Shown: positions 10,572-18,460, numbered from the stretch's first letter. The stretch: 64,000 bases of DNA from Allobosea sp. 47.2.35 (GCF_024655635.1 NZ_JANLGI010000014.1:1-64000), one strand, 5' to 3'. Numbers and translations: made by a program. The notes: generated by a model not told the origin, from the sequence alone.

Positions 10572-12773
10572 ATGCGCCAGCCTCTCGTCCTCGCGGCTCT
10601 CGCCGCTGTCCTGCTCAGCGGCACGGCCATGGCCGAGCCGCTTTTCAACCGGATCGCCACCTTCTCCGTGCCGCAGAACCTGCCGGCCGATCGCGATCCC
10701 AAGAAGAAGACCGTCTCCGAGATCATCGCCGCCAATGGCGACGGCACGCTGCTCGCTTATACCGACGCGGAGCAGAAGGCGCTGGGGATCATCGACATCG
10801 CCGACCCCGCCAATCCCAGGCCCGCCGGCTTCGTGCCGCTCGAAGGCGAATCCACCTCGGTCACGATCCTCGGCGACAAGGCTTTCGTCGCGGTCGTCAC
10901 CTCCGGCGACAATTTCAAGGAGCCGGCCGGCCATCTCGCCACCGTCGACCTCAAGACGAAGCAGGTCGTGGCGAAATGCGATCTCGGCGGCCAGCCGGAT
11001 TCGGTGACGCTGACCAAGGACAAGGGCAAGATCGTCATCGCCATCGAGAACGAGCGTGACGAGAAGCTGACCAAGGGCGCGCTGCCGCAGCTTCCCGCCG
11101 GCAACCTGACCCTGATCGGCATCAAGGACGGCGCCATCGACTGCGGCACCCGTCAGGTCGTCGATCTCACGGGCATCGCGGCGGTCGAGCCGACCGATCC
11201 GGAGCCGGAATTCGTCGACGTCAACCCGGACGGGCTCGTCGTGGTGACGTTGCAGGAGAACAACCACCTGGCCATCGTCGATTCCAGGACCGGCAGGGTC
11301 GTGACCCATTTCTCGGCCGGCTCGGTCGATCTCAAGGCCATCGACAAGACCCGCGACGGCAGGATCAGCCCGACCGAGGAACTGAAGGGCGTCGCCCGCG
11401 AGCCCGACGCCGTGCGCTGGCTCGACAATGACCGCTTCGTCACCGCCAATGAGGGCGACTGGAAGGGCGGCTCGCGCGGCTTCACCATCTTCCGCAAGGA
11501 CGGCACGGTCGAGTTCGATTCCGGCTCCGCTGTCGACCATGTCGCCATGCGCCTCGGCCACTATCCCGAGCGGCGCTCGGCCGCGAAGGGCAGCGAGCCT
11601 GAGGGCATCGAGGTCGCGACCTATGGCCAGGACCGGCTGATCTTCGTCGGGCTGGAGCGCGCCTCGCTGGTGCTGGTCTACAAGGATGAGGGAGCCGGCA
11701 AGGCGCCGCGCTTCCTGCAGGCTCTGCCGACCGGCATCGGCCCCGAGGGGCTGCTCGCCATCCCGCAGCGTGATCTCTTCGTCTCGGCCTCCGAGACCGA
11801 TGTCGGCGAGAAGGGCGGGGCGCGTTCGGCGGTGATGATCTATCGCCGCGCCGAGCAGGCCGCCGCTTATCCGACGATCCAGTCCGGCGACGAGAACGGC
11901 CTGCCGATCGGCTGGGGGGCGCTCTCCGGCCTCGCGGCCGATCGCACGGCACCCGGCAAGCTCTTCGCGATCACCGACAGCGCCTACACGCCCTCGCGCC
12001 TCCTCGAGATCGACGCGACGCAGAAGCCCGCCAAGATCACCGGCGCGCTCACCGTGACCAAAGACGGCAAGCCGGCCTCCTACGATCTCGAGGGCATCGC
12101 GACCCGCGAGGGTGGCGGCTTCTGGCTGGCCTCCGAGGGCAATCCCGAGAAGAAGGACGCGGTGCTCGACGACATCCTGCTGCGCGTCTCGGCCAAGGGC
12201 GAGGTCGAGGAGGAGATTCGCTTGCCGGAGGCGCTCGCCAAGCACGCGGTCCGCTTCGGCTTCGAGGGCGTGGCGGCGACCGGCACGGGCGCGGACGAGA
12301 CCGTCTGGCTCGCCGTCCAGCGCGAATGGAAGGACGACCCCAAGGGCAAGGCCAAGATTCTCTCCTACAAGCCCGCGACCAAGGAATGGGGCGTGCTGCA
12401 CTATCCGCTGTCGCAACCGGCCGCGGGTTTCTGGATGGGGCTGTCGGAGCTTGTCGCGCTCGGTGACGACCGCTTCGCCGTGATCGAGCGCGACAACGGC
12501 TTCGGTGCCAAGGCGGTGAAGACGCTCCAGACCTTCTCGGTGAAGGGCCTGAAGCCGGCGGCGATCGGGGCGGCGGAGATCCCGACCGTGACCAAGACCC
12601 TGCTGCGCGACCTGACGCCCGACCTGATGAAGGCCGGCGGCTACGGCCTCGACAAGGTCGAGGGCATGACGGTCGACAAGGCCGGGAACCTCTTCGTCGT
12701 CACCGACAATGACGGCGTCGACGATTCCTCCGGCGAGACCCAGTTCTTCGCCTTCGGCCCGCTGCCGCGCTGA
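10572..12773 (+). CDS. periplasmic esterase-like phytase-family protein
   Basis: A 733-residue exported protein with a signal peptide (MRQPLVLAALAAVLLSGTAMA). The N-terminal ~400 residues look like a beta-propeller of the 'choice-of-anchor I' type, with LGIIDIADPANPRP and HLATVDLKTKQVV repeats and PEGIEV. The C-terminal ~300 residues match the 'esterase-like activity of phytase' domain (ASYDLEGIATREGGGFWLAS, VRFGFEGVA, DKVEGMTVDKAGNLFVVTDN). Substrate is unknown; family members are suspected phosphoester or organophosphate hydrolases. It is preceded by a 70-bp gap and probably monocistronic. Confidence 0.8.
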   Translation: MRQPLVLAALAAVLLSGTAMAEPLFNRIATFSVPQNLPADRDPKKKTVSEIIAANGDGTLLAYTDAEQKALGIIDIADPANPRPAGFVPLEGESTSVTILGDKAFVAVVTSGDNFKEPAGHLATVDLKTKQVVAKCDLGGQPDSVTLTKDKGKIVIAIENERDEKLTKGALPQLPAGNLTLIGIKDGAIDCGTRQVVDLTGIAAVEPTDPEPEFVDVNPDGLVVVTLQENNHLAIVDSRTGRVVTHFSAGSVDLKAIDKTRDGRISPTEELKGVAREPDAVRWLDNDRFVTANEGDWKGGSRGFTIFRKDGTVEFDSGSAVDHVAMRLGHYPERRSAAKGSEPEGIEVATYGQDRLIFVGLERASLVLVYKDEGAGKAPRFLQALPTGIGPEGLLAIPQRDLFVSASETDVGEKGGARSAVMIYRRAEQAAAYPTIQSGDENGLPIGWGALSGLAADRTAPGKLFAITDSAYTPSRLLEIDATQKPAKITGALTVTKDGKPASYDLEGIATREGGGFWLASEGNPEKKDAVLDDILLRVSAKGEVEEEIRLPEALAKHAVRFGFEGVAATGTGADETVWLAVQREWKDDPKGKAKILSYKPATKEWGVLHYPLSQPAAGFWMGLSELVALGDDRFAVIERDNGFGAKAVKTLQTFSVKGLKPAAIGAAEIPTVTKTLLRDLTPDLMKAGGYGLDKVEGMTVDKAGNLFVVTDNDGVDDSSGETQFFAFGPLPR

Positions 12774-12780
12774 GGCCGGC

Positions 12781-12816
12781 AAAAGAAAAGCCCCGGATGC
12801 GGGTCGCATCCGGGGC
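12781..12816 (-). terminator. terminator of the metNIQ operon
   Basis: GCCCCGGATGC (12790-12800) pairs perfectly with 12806-12816. On the minus strand the hairpin is followed by CTTTTCTTTT, directly after the metQ stop. Confidence 0.85.
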
Positions 12817-12861
12817 AAGGCGCCTGGCTATGTTGACTGGAGAGCCAGGTGGGAGGAGCGG

Positions 12862-13662
12862 TTACCAGCCGGCGAGCACAGCGCCCTTGAAGCGCTCGGC
12901 GACGAAGGCCTTGATCTCGGGCGTGTGGTAGCTTTCGACCAGCGTCTTGACCCAGGGCTTGTCCTTGTCGACGCTGCGCACGGCGATCAGGTTGACATAG
13001 GGACCCTTGGCGTCCTCGCGCAGGATCGCCGAGGCCGGATCGATCTTGGCATCGACGGCATAGTTGGTGTTGATCGCGGCGGCCGCGACATCGGCCAGCG
13101 AGCGCGGGGTCTGCGCAGCCTCGATCTCGATGATCTTCAGCTTCTTCGGATTGCCGACGATATCGGCCGGGCTCGGCTTGAAGCCGACGCCGTCCTTCAG
13201 CTTGATCACGCCCTTGTCCTGCAGCAGCAGGAGCGAGCGGCCGCCATTGGTCGGGTCGTTCTGGATCGCGACGGTCGAACCATCCGGCACCTGCGACCAG
13301 TCCTTGTACTTGGCCGAGTAGATGCCGAGCGGGAAGTTCACGGTCAGGCCCACGCTCTCGATCTTGAAGCCGCGATCCTTCACCTGATTGTCGAGATAGG
13401 GCTGGTTCTGGAAGGAGTTGGCCTCCAGCTCGCCGGCATCGAGCGCCTGGTTCGGCACGACATAGTCGGAGAACTCGATGATCTTGAGCTCGATGCCCTT
13501 CTTGGCGAGGACGGGCTTCACCTTCTCCAGAATCTCGGCATGCGGGCCGGGCGAGACGCCGATGCGGACCACCTGGTTCTGCTGGGCAAGCGCCGGGACG
13601 GCGGCAAGCGTCAGGGCGAAGCCGGCGAGCAGTGCGGCGCGGCGGTTGATGAGGGTCGTCAT
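12862..13662 (-). CDS. metQ: methionine ABC transporter substrate-binding protein MetQ
   Basis: Periplasmic receptor that captures methionine for the MetNI importer. The ATG at 13662 (MTTLINRRAALLAGF) is preceded by GAAGGAAACG. The signal peptide ends ALA-QQ with no lipobox Cys, so this MetQ is predicted to be soluble rather than a lipoprotein. The 266-residue protein has NlpA-family motifs (IGVSPGPHAEIL, DYVVPNQALDAGELEAN, IAIQNDPTNGGRSL-like VAIQNDPTNGGR). It is the last gene of the operon, 42 bases after metI. Confidence 0.95.
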   Translation of the reverse strand: MTTLINRRAALLAGFALTLAAVPALAQQNQVVRIGVSPGPHAEILEKVKPVLAKKGIELKIIEFSDYVVPNQALDAGELEANSFQNQPYLDNQVKDRGFKIESVGLTVNFPLGIYSAKYKDWSQVPDGSTVAIQNDPTNGGRSLLLLQDKGVIKLKDGVGFKPSPADIVGNPKKLKIIEIEAAQTPRSLADVAAAAINTNYAVDAKIDPASAILREDAKGPYVNLIAVRSVDKDKPWVKTLVESYHTPEIKAFVAERFKGAVLAGW

Positions 13663-13704
13663 GATGTCGTTTCCTTCGGTCGGATGCGGATGAACGGGCA
13701 AACG

Positions 13705-14370
13705 TCAGGCGTGGCGCAGGCGCTTGTTGAGATGGCGGGCGAGCCGGTCGCCGATGCTCTGGACGAGCTGGACAAGGACGATGAGCACGGCGACGACCGC
13801 CGCCATCACGTCCGGCATGAAGCGCTGGTAGCCGTAGCGGATGCCGAGATCGCCGAGCCCGCCGCCGCCGACCGCGCCGACCATGGCGGAGAAACCGATC
13901 AGGCTGACCAGCGCCAGCGTCAGGCCGAGCACGATCGCCGGCAGGGCCTCGGGTACCAGCACCTTGCGCACGATCTGCACGGGTGTCGCGCCCATGGCGC
14001 GCGCGGCCTCGACCAAGCCCTGATCGACCTCGCGCACCGCGCCCTCAATCAAGCGGGCGATGAACGGCGTCGCTGCGACGGTGAGCGGTACGATCGCGGC
14101 ACCGGTGCCGATCGAGGTGCCGGCGATCAGGCGGGTGAACGGGATGATCGCGACGACGAGGATAATGAAGGGCGTCGAGCGCGTGGCGTTGACCAGCGTG
14201 CCCAGCAGGAGGTTGGCGGCCGGCGCCGCGAAGAGTTCGCCGCGCTTGCTGGTGGCGAGGAAGACGCCGAGCGGCAGGCCGAAGAGCGTGCCGAGCCCGG
14301 CCGCGACCGCGACCATGGCGAGCGTGTCCAGCGTCGACTGCGCGATCAGGCGGATGATGTCAGGAGACAT
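13705..14370 (-). CDS. metI: methionine ABC transporter permease MetI
   Basis: A 221-residue inner-membrane permease with about five transmembrane helices. The cytoplasmic coupling EAA loop is visible (EAARAMGATPVQIVRKVLVP). Its start overlaps the end of metN by 11 bases, indicating translational coupling. The order metN-metI-metQ is the standard D/L-methionine importer arrangement. Confidence 0.96.
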   Translation of the reverse strand: MSPDIIRLIAQSTLDTLAMVAVAAGLGTLFGLPLGVFLATSKRGELFAAPAANLLLGTLVNATRSTPFIILVVAIIPFTRLIAGTSIGTGAAIVPLTVAATPFIARLIEGAVREVDQGLVEAARAMGATPVQIVRKVLVPEALPAIVLGLTLALVSLIGFSAMVGAVGGGGLGDLGIRYGYQRFMPDVMAAVVAVLIVLVQLVQSIGDRLARHLNKRLRHA

Positions 14371-15481
14371 GGCCGATCACCTCCGCCTTGAGCCCGAGGC
14401 TCCTGAGGGCGCCGAGCACGGCGTCGCTCTCCGGCGCGCGCGAAGGCACCGTGACGAGCAGGCTGCCGAAGGGCTGGCCGGCGATGGCGTCGATCCGCCC
14501 GGCCAGGATATTGACGTCGACGCCGACGATGGCGCTGAGCCGGCTGATCACCGGCGCTGTCGCGTTCTCGCCGAGGAAGGTGATGCGCAGCACGATATTG
14601 TCGCCGGCGCGCGCCTCCTTGCGGATGCGATGGGCGAGATGTTCGGGCAATTCGACGCCGGTCACCGTCTCGACGAAGCTCGCCGTCGTCGGGTGCTGCG
14701 GGTTGGTGAAGACTTCGAAGGTCTCGCCCTGCTCGACGATGCGCCCGCCCTCGATCACCGCGACACGGTCGCAGATTTCCTTGATCACCGGAATCTCGTG
14801 GGTGATCAGCAGGATGGTGATGCCGAGCTCGCGATTGACCTGCTTGAGGAGGGCGAGGATCGAGCGCGTCGTCTCGGGGTCGAGCGCCGAGGTCGCCTCG
14901 TCGCAGAGCAGCACCTTCGGATCGGTGGCGAGCGCCCGGGCAATGCCGACGCGCTGCTTCTGACCGCCCGAGAGCTCGGCCGGATAGCGCGCGCTCTTGT
15001 CGGAGAGGCCGACCAGCGCAAGCAGGCGCTCCACCTTCGCGGCGATCTCGGCCTTGCTCGCACCGGCGATTTCAAGCGGCAGCGCGACATTGTCGAAGAC
15101 CGTGCGCGACGAGAGCAGGTTGAAATGCTGGAAGATCATGCCGATCCGCCGGCGCTGCTGGCGCCAGCCGGATTCGGTGAGGCTCGTGACATCGGTGCCT
15201 TCGATCAGGATGCGCCCTTCGGTGGCGCGCTCCAGCCCGTTGACGAGGCGGATCAGCGTCGACTTGCCGGCGCCCGAGCGGCCGATCACGCCGAGGATGG
15301 TGCCGGCGGGCACGTCGAGATCGATCCCGGCGAGCGCGGCGACCGGCTGCTGGCCGCGGCGACCCGGATAGGTCTTGCCGACCTGTTCGAAACGGATCGC
15401 CGGATCGGGCAATGACAAGGGCAAAGAAATGGAAGTCGCGCCGGCACCGAGTGTGCCGGGTCTGACGGGGGCGTTCATCAT
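14360..15481 (-). CDS. metN: methionine ABC transporter ATP-binding protein MetN
   Basis: Cytosolic ATPase of the methionine importer, 373 residues. Walker A GRSGAGKST, Q-loop MIFQHFNLL, signature LSGGQKQRV and Walker B VLLCDEATSAL are all intact. The C-terminal ~90 residues form the NIL/ACT-like domain (VSAIVGVDVNIL-like segment, LLVTVPS) that binds methionine and inhibits transport in characterised MetN. An N-terminal extension of ~25 residues precedes the ABC domain. Two ATG codons in tandem (15481, 15478) lie 4-5 bases after the stop of a 57-codon ORF. Confidence 0.96.
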   Translation of the reverse strand: MMNAPVRPGTLGAGATSISLPLSLPDPAIRFEQVGKTYPGRRGQQPVAALAGIDLDVPAGTILGVIGRSGAGKSTLIRLVNGLERATEGRILIEGTDVTSLTESGWRQQRRRIGMIFQHFNLLSSRTVFDNVALPLEIAGASKAEIAAKVERLLALVGLSDKSARYPAELSGGQKQRVGIARALATDPKVLLCDEATSALDPETTRSILALLKQVNRELGITILLITHEIPVIKEICDRVAVIEGGRIVEQGETFEVFTNPQHPTTASFVETVTGVELPEHLAHRIRKEARAGDNIVLRITFLGENATAPVISRLSAIVGVDVNILAGRIDAIAGQPFGSLLVTVPSRAPESDAVLGALRSLGLKAEVIGHVS

Positions 15482-15485
15482 GTCC

Positions 15486-15659
15486 TCAGAAATGCGTGTG
15501 GCAGGACCAGTGGGCGATGCCGAGCTGCTCGATGGTCACGTCATGGACCGAGCGGCGCTGGTCGTCCGCGGTCGCGGCGTCGAGCGGGTCGAAGGTCAAG
15601 GGAACGGCCTGGGCGAACCAGTTCGCGAGACCGTTCCAGAGGGCGGAGAGGAGCTGCAT
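15486..15659 (-). CDS. 57-residue small protein upstream of metN
   Basis: A short ORF starting MQLLSALWNGLANWFAQAVP, continuing through an acidic middle (DPLDAATADDQ) and ending GIAHWSCHTHF. It starts 7 bases after the stop of the 82-residue gene and ends 4 bases before metN, so it is packed into the met operon. The first 20 residues could form an amphipathic or membrane-associated helix; the tail has a Cys/His cluster (HWSCHTH). I recognise no family. Tight spacing and sensible codon use support it as a real gene. Confidence 0.55.
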   Translation of the reverse strand: MQLLSALWNGLANWFAQAVPLTFDPLDAATADDQRRSVHDVTIEQLGIAHWSCHTHF

Positions 15660-15666
15660 CGCCGCC

Positions 15667-15915
15667 TCACGAAGCCAGCAGCAGCGGCGCGCGCCGCTGC
15701 GAGCGGGAGAGCCGGCGCGCGGCGGTCTCCGCTGCGCCGGGCGTGGCGAAACGCTGGCCGTCGAGCGCCCGGAAGGCGGCTGAAGCCGAGACGAAGGTGA
15801 AGTCGCGCTCGTCGGCGCGGCGGCTCACGAGCCCGATCTGGGCCTCGCCAAGCTCGATGACATAGGCTTGCTGCGCCGGGCGGGCCCGGGCGGGAAGGGA
15901 ATGAAGCTGGGACAT
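15667..15915 (-). CDS. 82-residue small protein, first gene of the met operon
   Basis: Starts MSQLHSLPARARPAQQAYVI, with GAAGGCA upstream. It has a compact alternating pattern (YVIELGEAQIGLVSRRA, FTFVSASAAFRALDGQRF) typical of a small alpha/beta fold, and an Arg-rich end. No family recognised. It lies 73 bases after the 22-codon leader ORF and 7 bases before the next small ORF, so it is co-transcribed with metNIQ under the SAM-II riboswitch. A role in methionine or sulfur uptake is inferred from position only. Confidence 0.65.
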   Translation of the reverse strand: MSQLHSLPARARPAQQAYVIELGEAQIGLVSRRADERDFTFVSASAAFRALDGQRFATPGAAETAARRLSRSQRRAPLLLAS

Positions 15916-15988
15916 GGAACTGCCTTCTGCCGCCGATGCGGCATGTGTCGGAACGATTGGACGGGAAGGGCCTCTCGGCCTTGCGATC

Positions 15989-16057
15989 TCAGCGTCGACA
16001 GCGGCAGGTCATGCGGCGGAAGCGGGTCTGGCTTCGGCTCGCTTTCACATCGGTCAT
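15989..16057 (-). CDS. 22-residue leader ORF ending in TCRCRR
   Basis: The ATG at 16057 follows a near-ideal ribosome-binding site, GAGGAGA with a 5-base spacer. The peptide starts MTDVKASRSQTRF and ends RRMTCRCRR, with Cys at codons 18 and 20, followed by TGA. It sits between the SAM-II riboswitch and the first operon gene. Position, excellent SD and terminal Cys/Arg codons suggest a leader peptide. It could sense cysteine or ribosome stalling, but that is inference. Confidence 0.5.
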   Translation of the reverse strand: MTDVKASRSQTRFRRMTCRCRR

Positions 16058-16074
16058 GTCAGTCTCCTCGATCT

Positions 16075-16150
16075 GGAGCCCACGACCCAGTCGTGGCGCT
16101 TTAGCGTTTGGTGACGCGGCGCAAGCTGCTGCTCAAATCTCCGCGGCTCC
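16075..16150 (-). promoter_or_regulatory. SAM-II riboswitch upstream of the met operon
   Basis: On the minus strand the conserved SAM-II elements occur in order: P1 arm CGCGG, GATTTG, GCTTGC, P1 arm CCGCG, and GCTAAAGCG (core about 16094-16149). These align with known SAM-II sequences in the P1 stem and pseudoknot regions. A hairpin (CCACGAC with GTCGTGG, 16080-16096) follows. GGAGCC (16150-16145) can pair with GGCTCC (16080-16075), enclosing the aptamer. The class binds S-adenosylmethionine and usually blocks translation of methionine genes. Confidence 0.85.
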
Positions 16151-16173
16151 CCGATTGCTCCGGGAACATCTGC

Positions 16174-16202
16174 AATCTGATGAGGATCGTCCTCTTTGTC
16201 AA
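16174..16202 (-). promoter_or_regulatory. sigma-70-type promoter of the met operon
   Basis: On the minus strand a perfect TTGACA (16197-16202) is followed after exactly 17 bases by CAGATT (16174-16179). It is about 25 bases upstream of the SAM-II aptamer, as expected for a riboswitch leader. Confidence 0.65.
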
Positions 16203-16327
16203 CCGGATCGTTCTTTTGAAGAAACGACCCGGCGGAGAAGAATTTTCTCCGGATGCGCCCGACGCTCCGCCAGGGATGCGGCAATGCGCGGCTTGACGAA
16301 GCCGGGGAAGCGGCGCCATTTGCCGCC

Positions 16328-16705
16328 ATGCAGGCTCGCGCCGCCCTTCTCGACTGTCTTCGCCGCTCCGGGCTCGGTGCCTGGCTGGCGACGGCCTATA
16401 CGCTCTGCGTGCTGGCCCTGGCGCTCGCGCCGGCTCCCGCGATGGCGGCGTTCGGCGGTTCTGACGGCGTCGTGCTCTGCTCGGGCGCGCCGATTCCCGA
16501 CGAAGGCCAGCCGGCGCCGCTTGGCGATCTCACCCATTGCAAGGGTTGCCCGCTCAATCCCGCCCTCGCGGGTCCGTCGGCCGGGATCGTGCCGGCGCCG
16601 GGGCGGCTCGCCACGCGTCTGGTGCCGCCTGCGCCCTTGGCCGAGGGCCTGCCGCATCGTTTCGCGGCCGGGCTGGCGCAGTCGCGCGCGCCGCCGCTGG
16701 CCTGA
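16328..16705 (+). CDS. DUF2946-like small secreted/membrane protein
   Basis: A 125-residue protein; the ATG at 16328 ([13 protein letters not shown]) is preferred over an upstream in-frame start. One hydrophobic segment ([20 protein letters not shown]) precedes a short domain with VVLCSGAP and a HCKGCPLNP motif, resembling the Cys/His pattern of DUF2946 proteins. A Pro/Ala-rich tail follows. DUF2946 genes often accompany copper-handling genes, and a PCu(A)C chaperone gene lies 110 bases downstream. Metal binding by the HCxxC cluster is inferred. Confidence 0.7.
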   Translation: MQARAALLDCLRRSGLGAWLATAYTLCVLALALAPAPAMAAFGGSDGVVLCSGAPIPDEGQPAPLGDLTHCKGCPLNPALAGPSAGIVPAPGRLATRLVPPAPLAEGLPHRFAAGLAQSRAPPLA

Positions 16706-16815
16706 AGCACCGCCTGCCCATTCGCATCCAGATCCAAGCCATTTCGCTCTGCAAGAGCGACGGCAACCTTTCACGAGGCCTGCGTCAGCGGGCTGACCCG
16801 TTCGGGATATCCATC

Positions 16816-17295
16816 ATGAAGCTTTCCTATTCGCTCGCCGCCGCGGCCGTCCTGCTCTCGGCCGGCTTCGCCTCGGCCCATGACTTCAAGGCCGGCCCGC
16901 TCAAGATCGGCCATCCCTGGTCGCGTGCCACGCCGGCCGGCGCCAAGGTCGGCGGCGGCTATCTCTCGATCGAGAACACCGGCGCGGCGGCCGACCGGCT
17001 GGTTTCGGTCTCCGTGCCCTTCGCGGCCCGGTCCGAAATCCACGAGATGGCGGTGAAGGACGGCATCATGACGATGCGCCCGCTCGACCAGGGCGTGGAG
17101 CTGCCGGCCGGCGCCAAGGTCGAGTTCAAGCCCGGCGGCTACCACATCATGTTCATGGAGTTGAAGCAGCCGCTGAAGCAGGGCGACTCGATGAAAGGCA
17201 CGCTGACCTTCGAGAAGGCCGGGACCGTCGATGTCGAGTTCAAGGTCGACTCGATCGCCGCCAAGGGCGCCGCTGGCGAGCATAAGGGGCATTGA
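16816..17295 (+). CDS. periplasmic copper chaperone PCu(A)C
   Basis: PCu(A)C proteins bind Cu(I) in the periplasm and help metallate the CuA site of cytochrome oxidase. The 159-residue protein has a signal peptide ([19 protein letters not shown], cleavage near ASA). Copper-ligand motifs are visible: HEMA, a downstream Met, and HIMFM, fitting the H(M)x10Mx21HxM pattern. A His-rich tail (GEHKGH) ends the protein. The ATG at 16816 is the first with a signal peptide. Confidence 0.93.
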   Translation: MKLSYSLAAAAVLLSAGFASAHDFKAGPLKIGHPWSRATPAGAKVGGGYLSIENTGAAADRLVSVSVPFAARSEIHEMAVKDGIMTMRPLDQGVELPAGAKVEFKPGGYHIMFMELKQPLKQGDSMKGTLTFEKAGTVDVEFKVDSIAAKGAAGEHKGH

Positions 17296-17310
17296 GTCCC
17301 AAGCGGCGAC

Positions 17311-17452
17311 CTTCCCTTCTCCCCTTGCGGGAGAAGGTGGCCCGAAGGGCCGGATGAGGAGTCGCACAGGCCGGAAACGGCGGCGGTGAACGGCTAGCGA
17401 CGAATGCCGCGAAACCCCTCACCCCAACCCTCTCCCGCAAGGGGAGAGGGGT
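17311..17452 (+). repeat. REP-like pair of inverted hairpins
   Basis: Two related hairpins flank ~75 bases: CCTTCTCCCCTTGCGGGAGAAGG-type (17315-17337) and CCCTCTCCCGCAAGGGGAGAGGG-type (17428-17450). They are followed or preceded by GGATGAGG and CCCCTCACCCC in opposite orientation. The arrangement is that of the widespread paired REP/BIME-type intergenic repeat. It fills the gap between two convergent genes. Confidence 0.85.
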
Positions 17453-17463
17453 AGGTGGCGCCC

Positions 17464-18393
17464 TCAGATCTTCGCGCGCGGGTCGTGCTTGGCGATGCGC
17501 GCCAGCAGGTAGTCCACCTCGGCCTTCGCGGCGGCGCTGAGAACCGAACCCGGCTTGCGCTGGGCATCGTGGCCGAGGATGCCGCGCTTCATCATCGTGT
17601 ATTTGCGCACGGCAAGTCCCACGCCCTGCTGCTGCTCGTAGCGCATCAGCGGCAGATGCGCGTCGAAGATGTCATGCGCCTCGTCGCGCTTGCCGGCTTT
17701 GTGCAGGCGGACCACGTCGATCAGCAGTTCCGGGAAGGCATAGCCGGTATTGGCGCCGTCGGCGCCGCGCTCCATCTCGAAGTCGAGGAAGAGCCCGCCA
17801 TTGCCGGTCACGATCGAGATCGGGCGCAGCGAGCCTTCCGTCTGGAACCTGCGCAGCGTCGAGATCTTCTCCAGGCCCGGCCAGTCCTCGTGCTTCAGCA
17901 TCACGCAGGATGGGTTGTCCATGACGATCTTGCGGATCACCGCCGGCGTCATCACGACCGAGAGCGTCAGCGGGTAGTCCTGGATGACGAAGGGGATATC
18001 GGCGCCGATCGCCTCGACTGCCTGCGCGTAGTAGCCGGTGATCTGGTCGTCGGTGCGCAGCGAGGGCGGCGGGGCGATCATCACGCCGCCGGCGCCGAGA
18101 TCCATCACCTGCCGGGCGAGCGAGCGCATCGCGGCGAAGCCGGGCGCCGAGACGCCGACGATGATCGGCTTGCCGCCCATCCGGGCGACGCAGCGCTTGA
18201 CCAGCTCGACCGATTCCTCGGGCTCCAGCTTGGGCGCCTCGCCCATGATGCCGAGCACGGTGACGCCGTCCGAGCCGATGTCGTGGTAGAACTGGAACAG
18301 CCGGTCGGCCGAGGCCCAGTCGATGCTGCCGTCGGGATTGAACGGGGTCGGCGCGATCGGGAAGACGCCGGAAGCGTCGGGGGTCAAGCGCAT
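17464..18393 (-). CDS. dihydrodipicolinate synthase/N-acetylneuraminate lyase family protein
   Basis: A class I aldolase-fold enzyme of 309 residues. The likely Schiff-base lysine is in VMLKHEDWPG; the family GxxGE motif appears as GIMGEAPKLEP and the Tyr region as IQDYPLTL. The ATG at 18393 (MRLTPDASG) is chosen because the open frame upstream runs into a dispersed palindrome. True DapA is not implied: lysine-pathway genes are absent and a FAH-family gene is next door, so a 2-keto-acid sugar or carboxylate substrate is more likely. Substrate unassigned. Confidence 0.85.
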   Translation of the reverse strand: MRLTPDASGVFPIAPTPFNPDGSIDWASADRLFQFYHDIGSDGVTVLGIMGEAPKLEPEESVELVKRCVARMGGKPIIVGVSAPGFAAMRSLARQVMDLGAGGVMIAPPPSLRTDDQITGYYAQAVEAIGADIPFVIQDYPLTLSVVMTPAVIRKIVMDNPSCVMLKHEDWPGLEKISTLRRFQTEGSLRPISIVTGNGGLFLDFEMERGADGANTGYAFPELLIDVVRLHKAGKRDEAHDIFDAHLPLMRYEQQQGVGLAVRKYTMMKRGILGHDAQRKPGSVLSAAAKAEVDYLLARIAKHDPRAKI

Positions 18394-18411
18394 GATGCGG
18401 TCCTTGTCCTG

Positions 18412-18460
18412 GAGCATCGGCCCGAAAAGTGGGGCGCGGTTTTCGGAAAAAGCCGATGCG
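18412..18460 (-). repeat. Rhizobiales-type AAAAGTGG palindrome, copy 1
   Basis: Outer arms GCATCGGC (18414-18421) and GCCGATGC (18452-18459) enclose inner arms CCGAAAA (18422-18428) and TTTTCGG (18440-18446). It belongs to the same element family as 51468-51513. It lies between two same-strand genes. Confidence 0.8.

Noticed and set aside
10449..12818. A 789-codon minus-strand open frame opposite the phytase-esterase-like gene
   Set aside because: Composition is Gly/Arg/Leu/Asp repetitive with no domain. The plus strand has a signal peptide and recognisable domains.
17311..17452. Paired repeats considered as a CRISPR fragment
   Set aside because: The two units are inverted and self-complementary with one spacer; this is a REP-like pair, not direct repeats.
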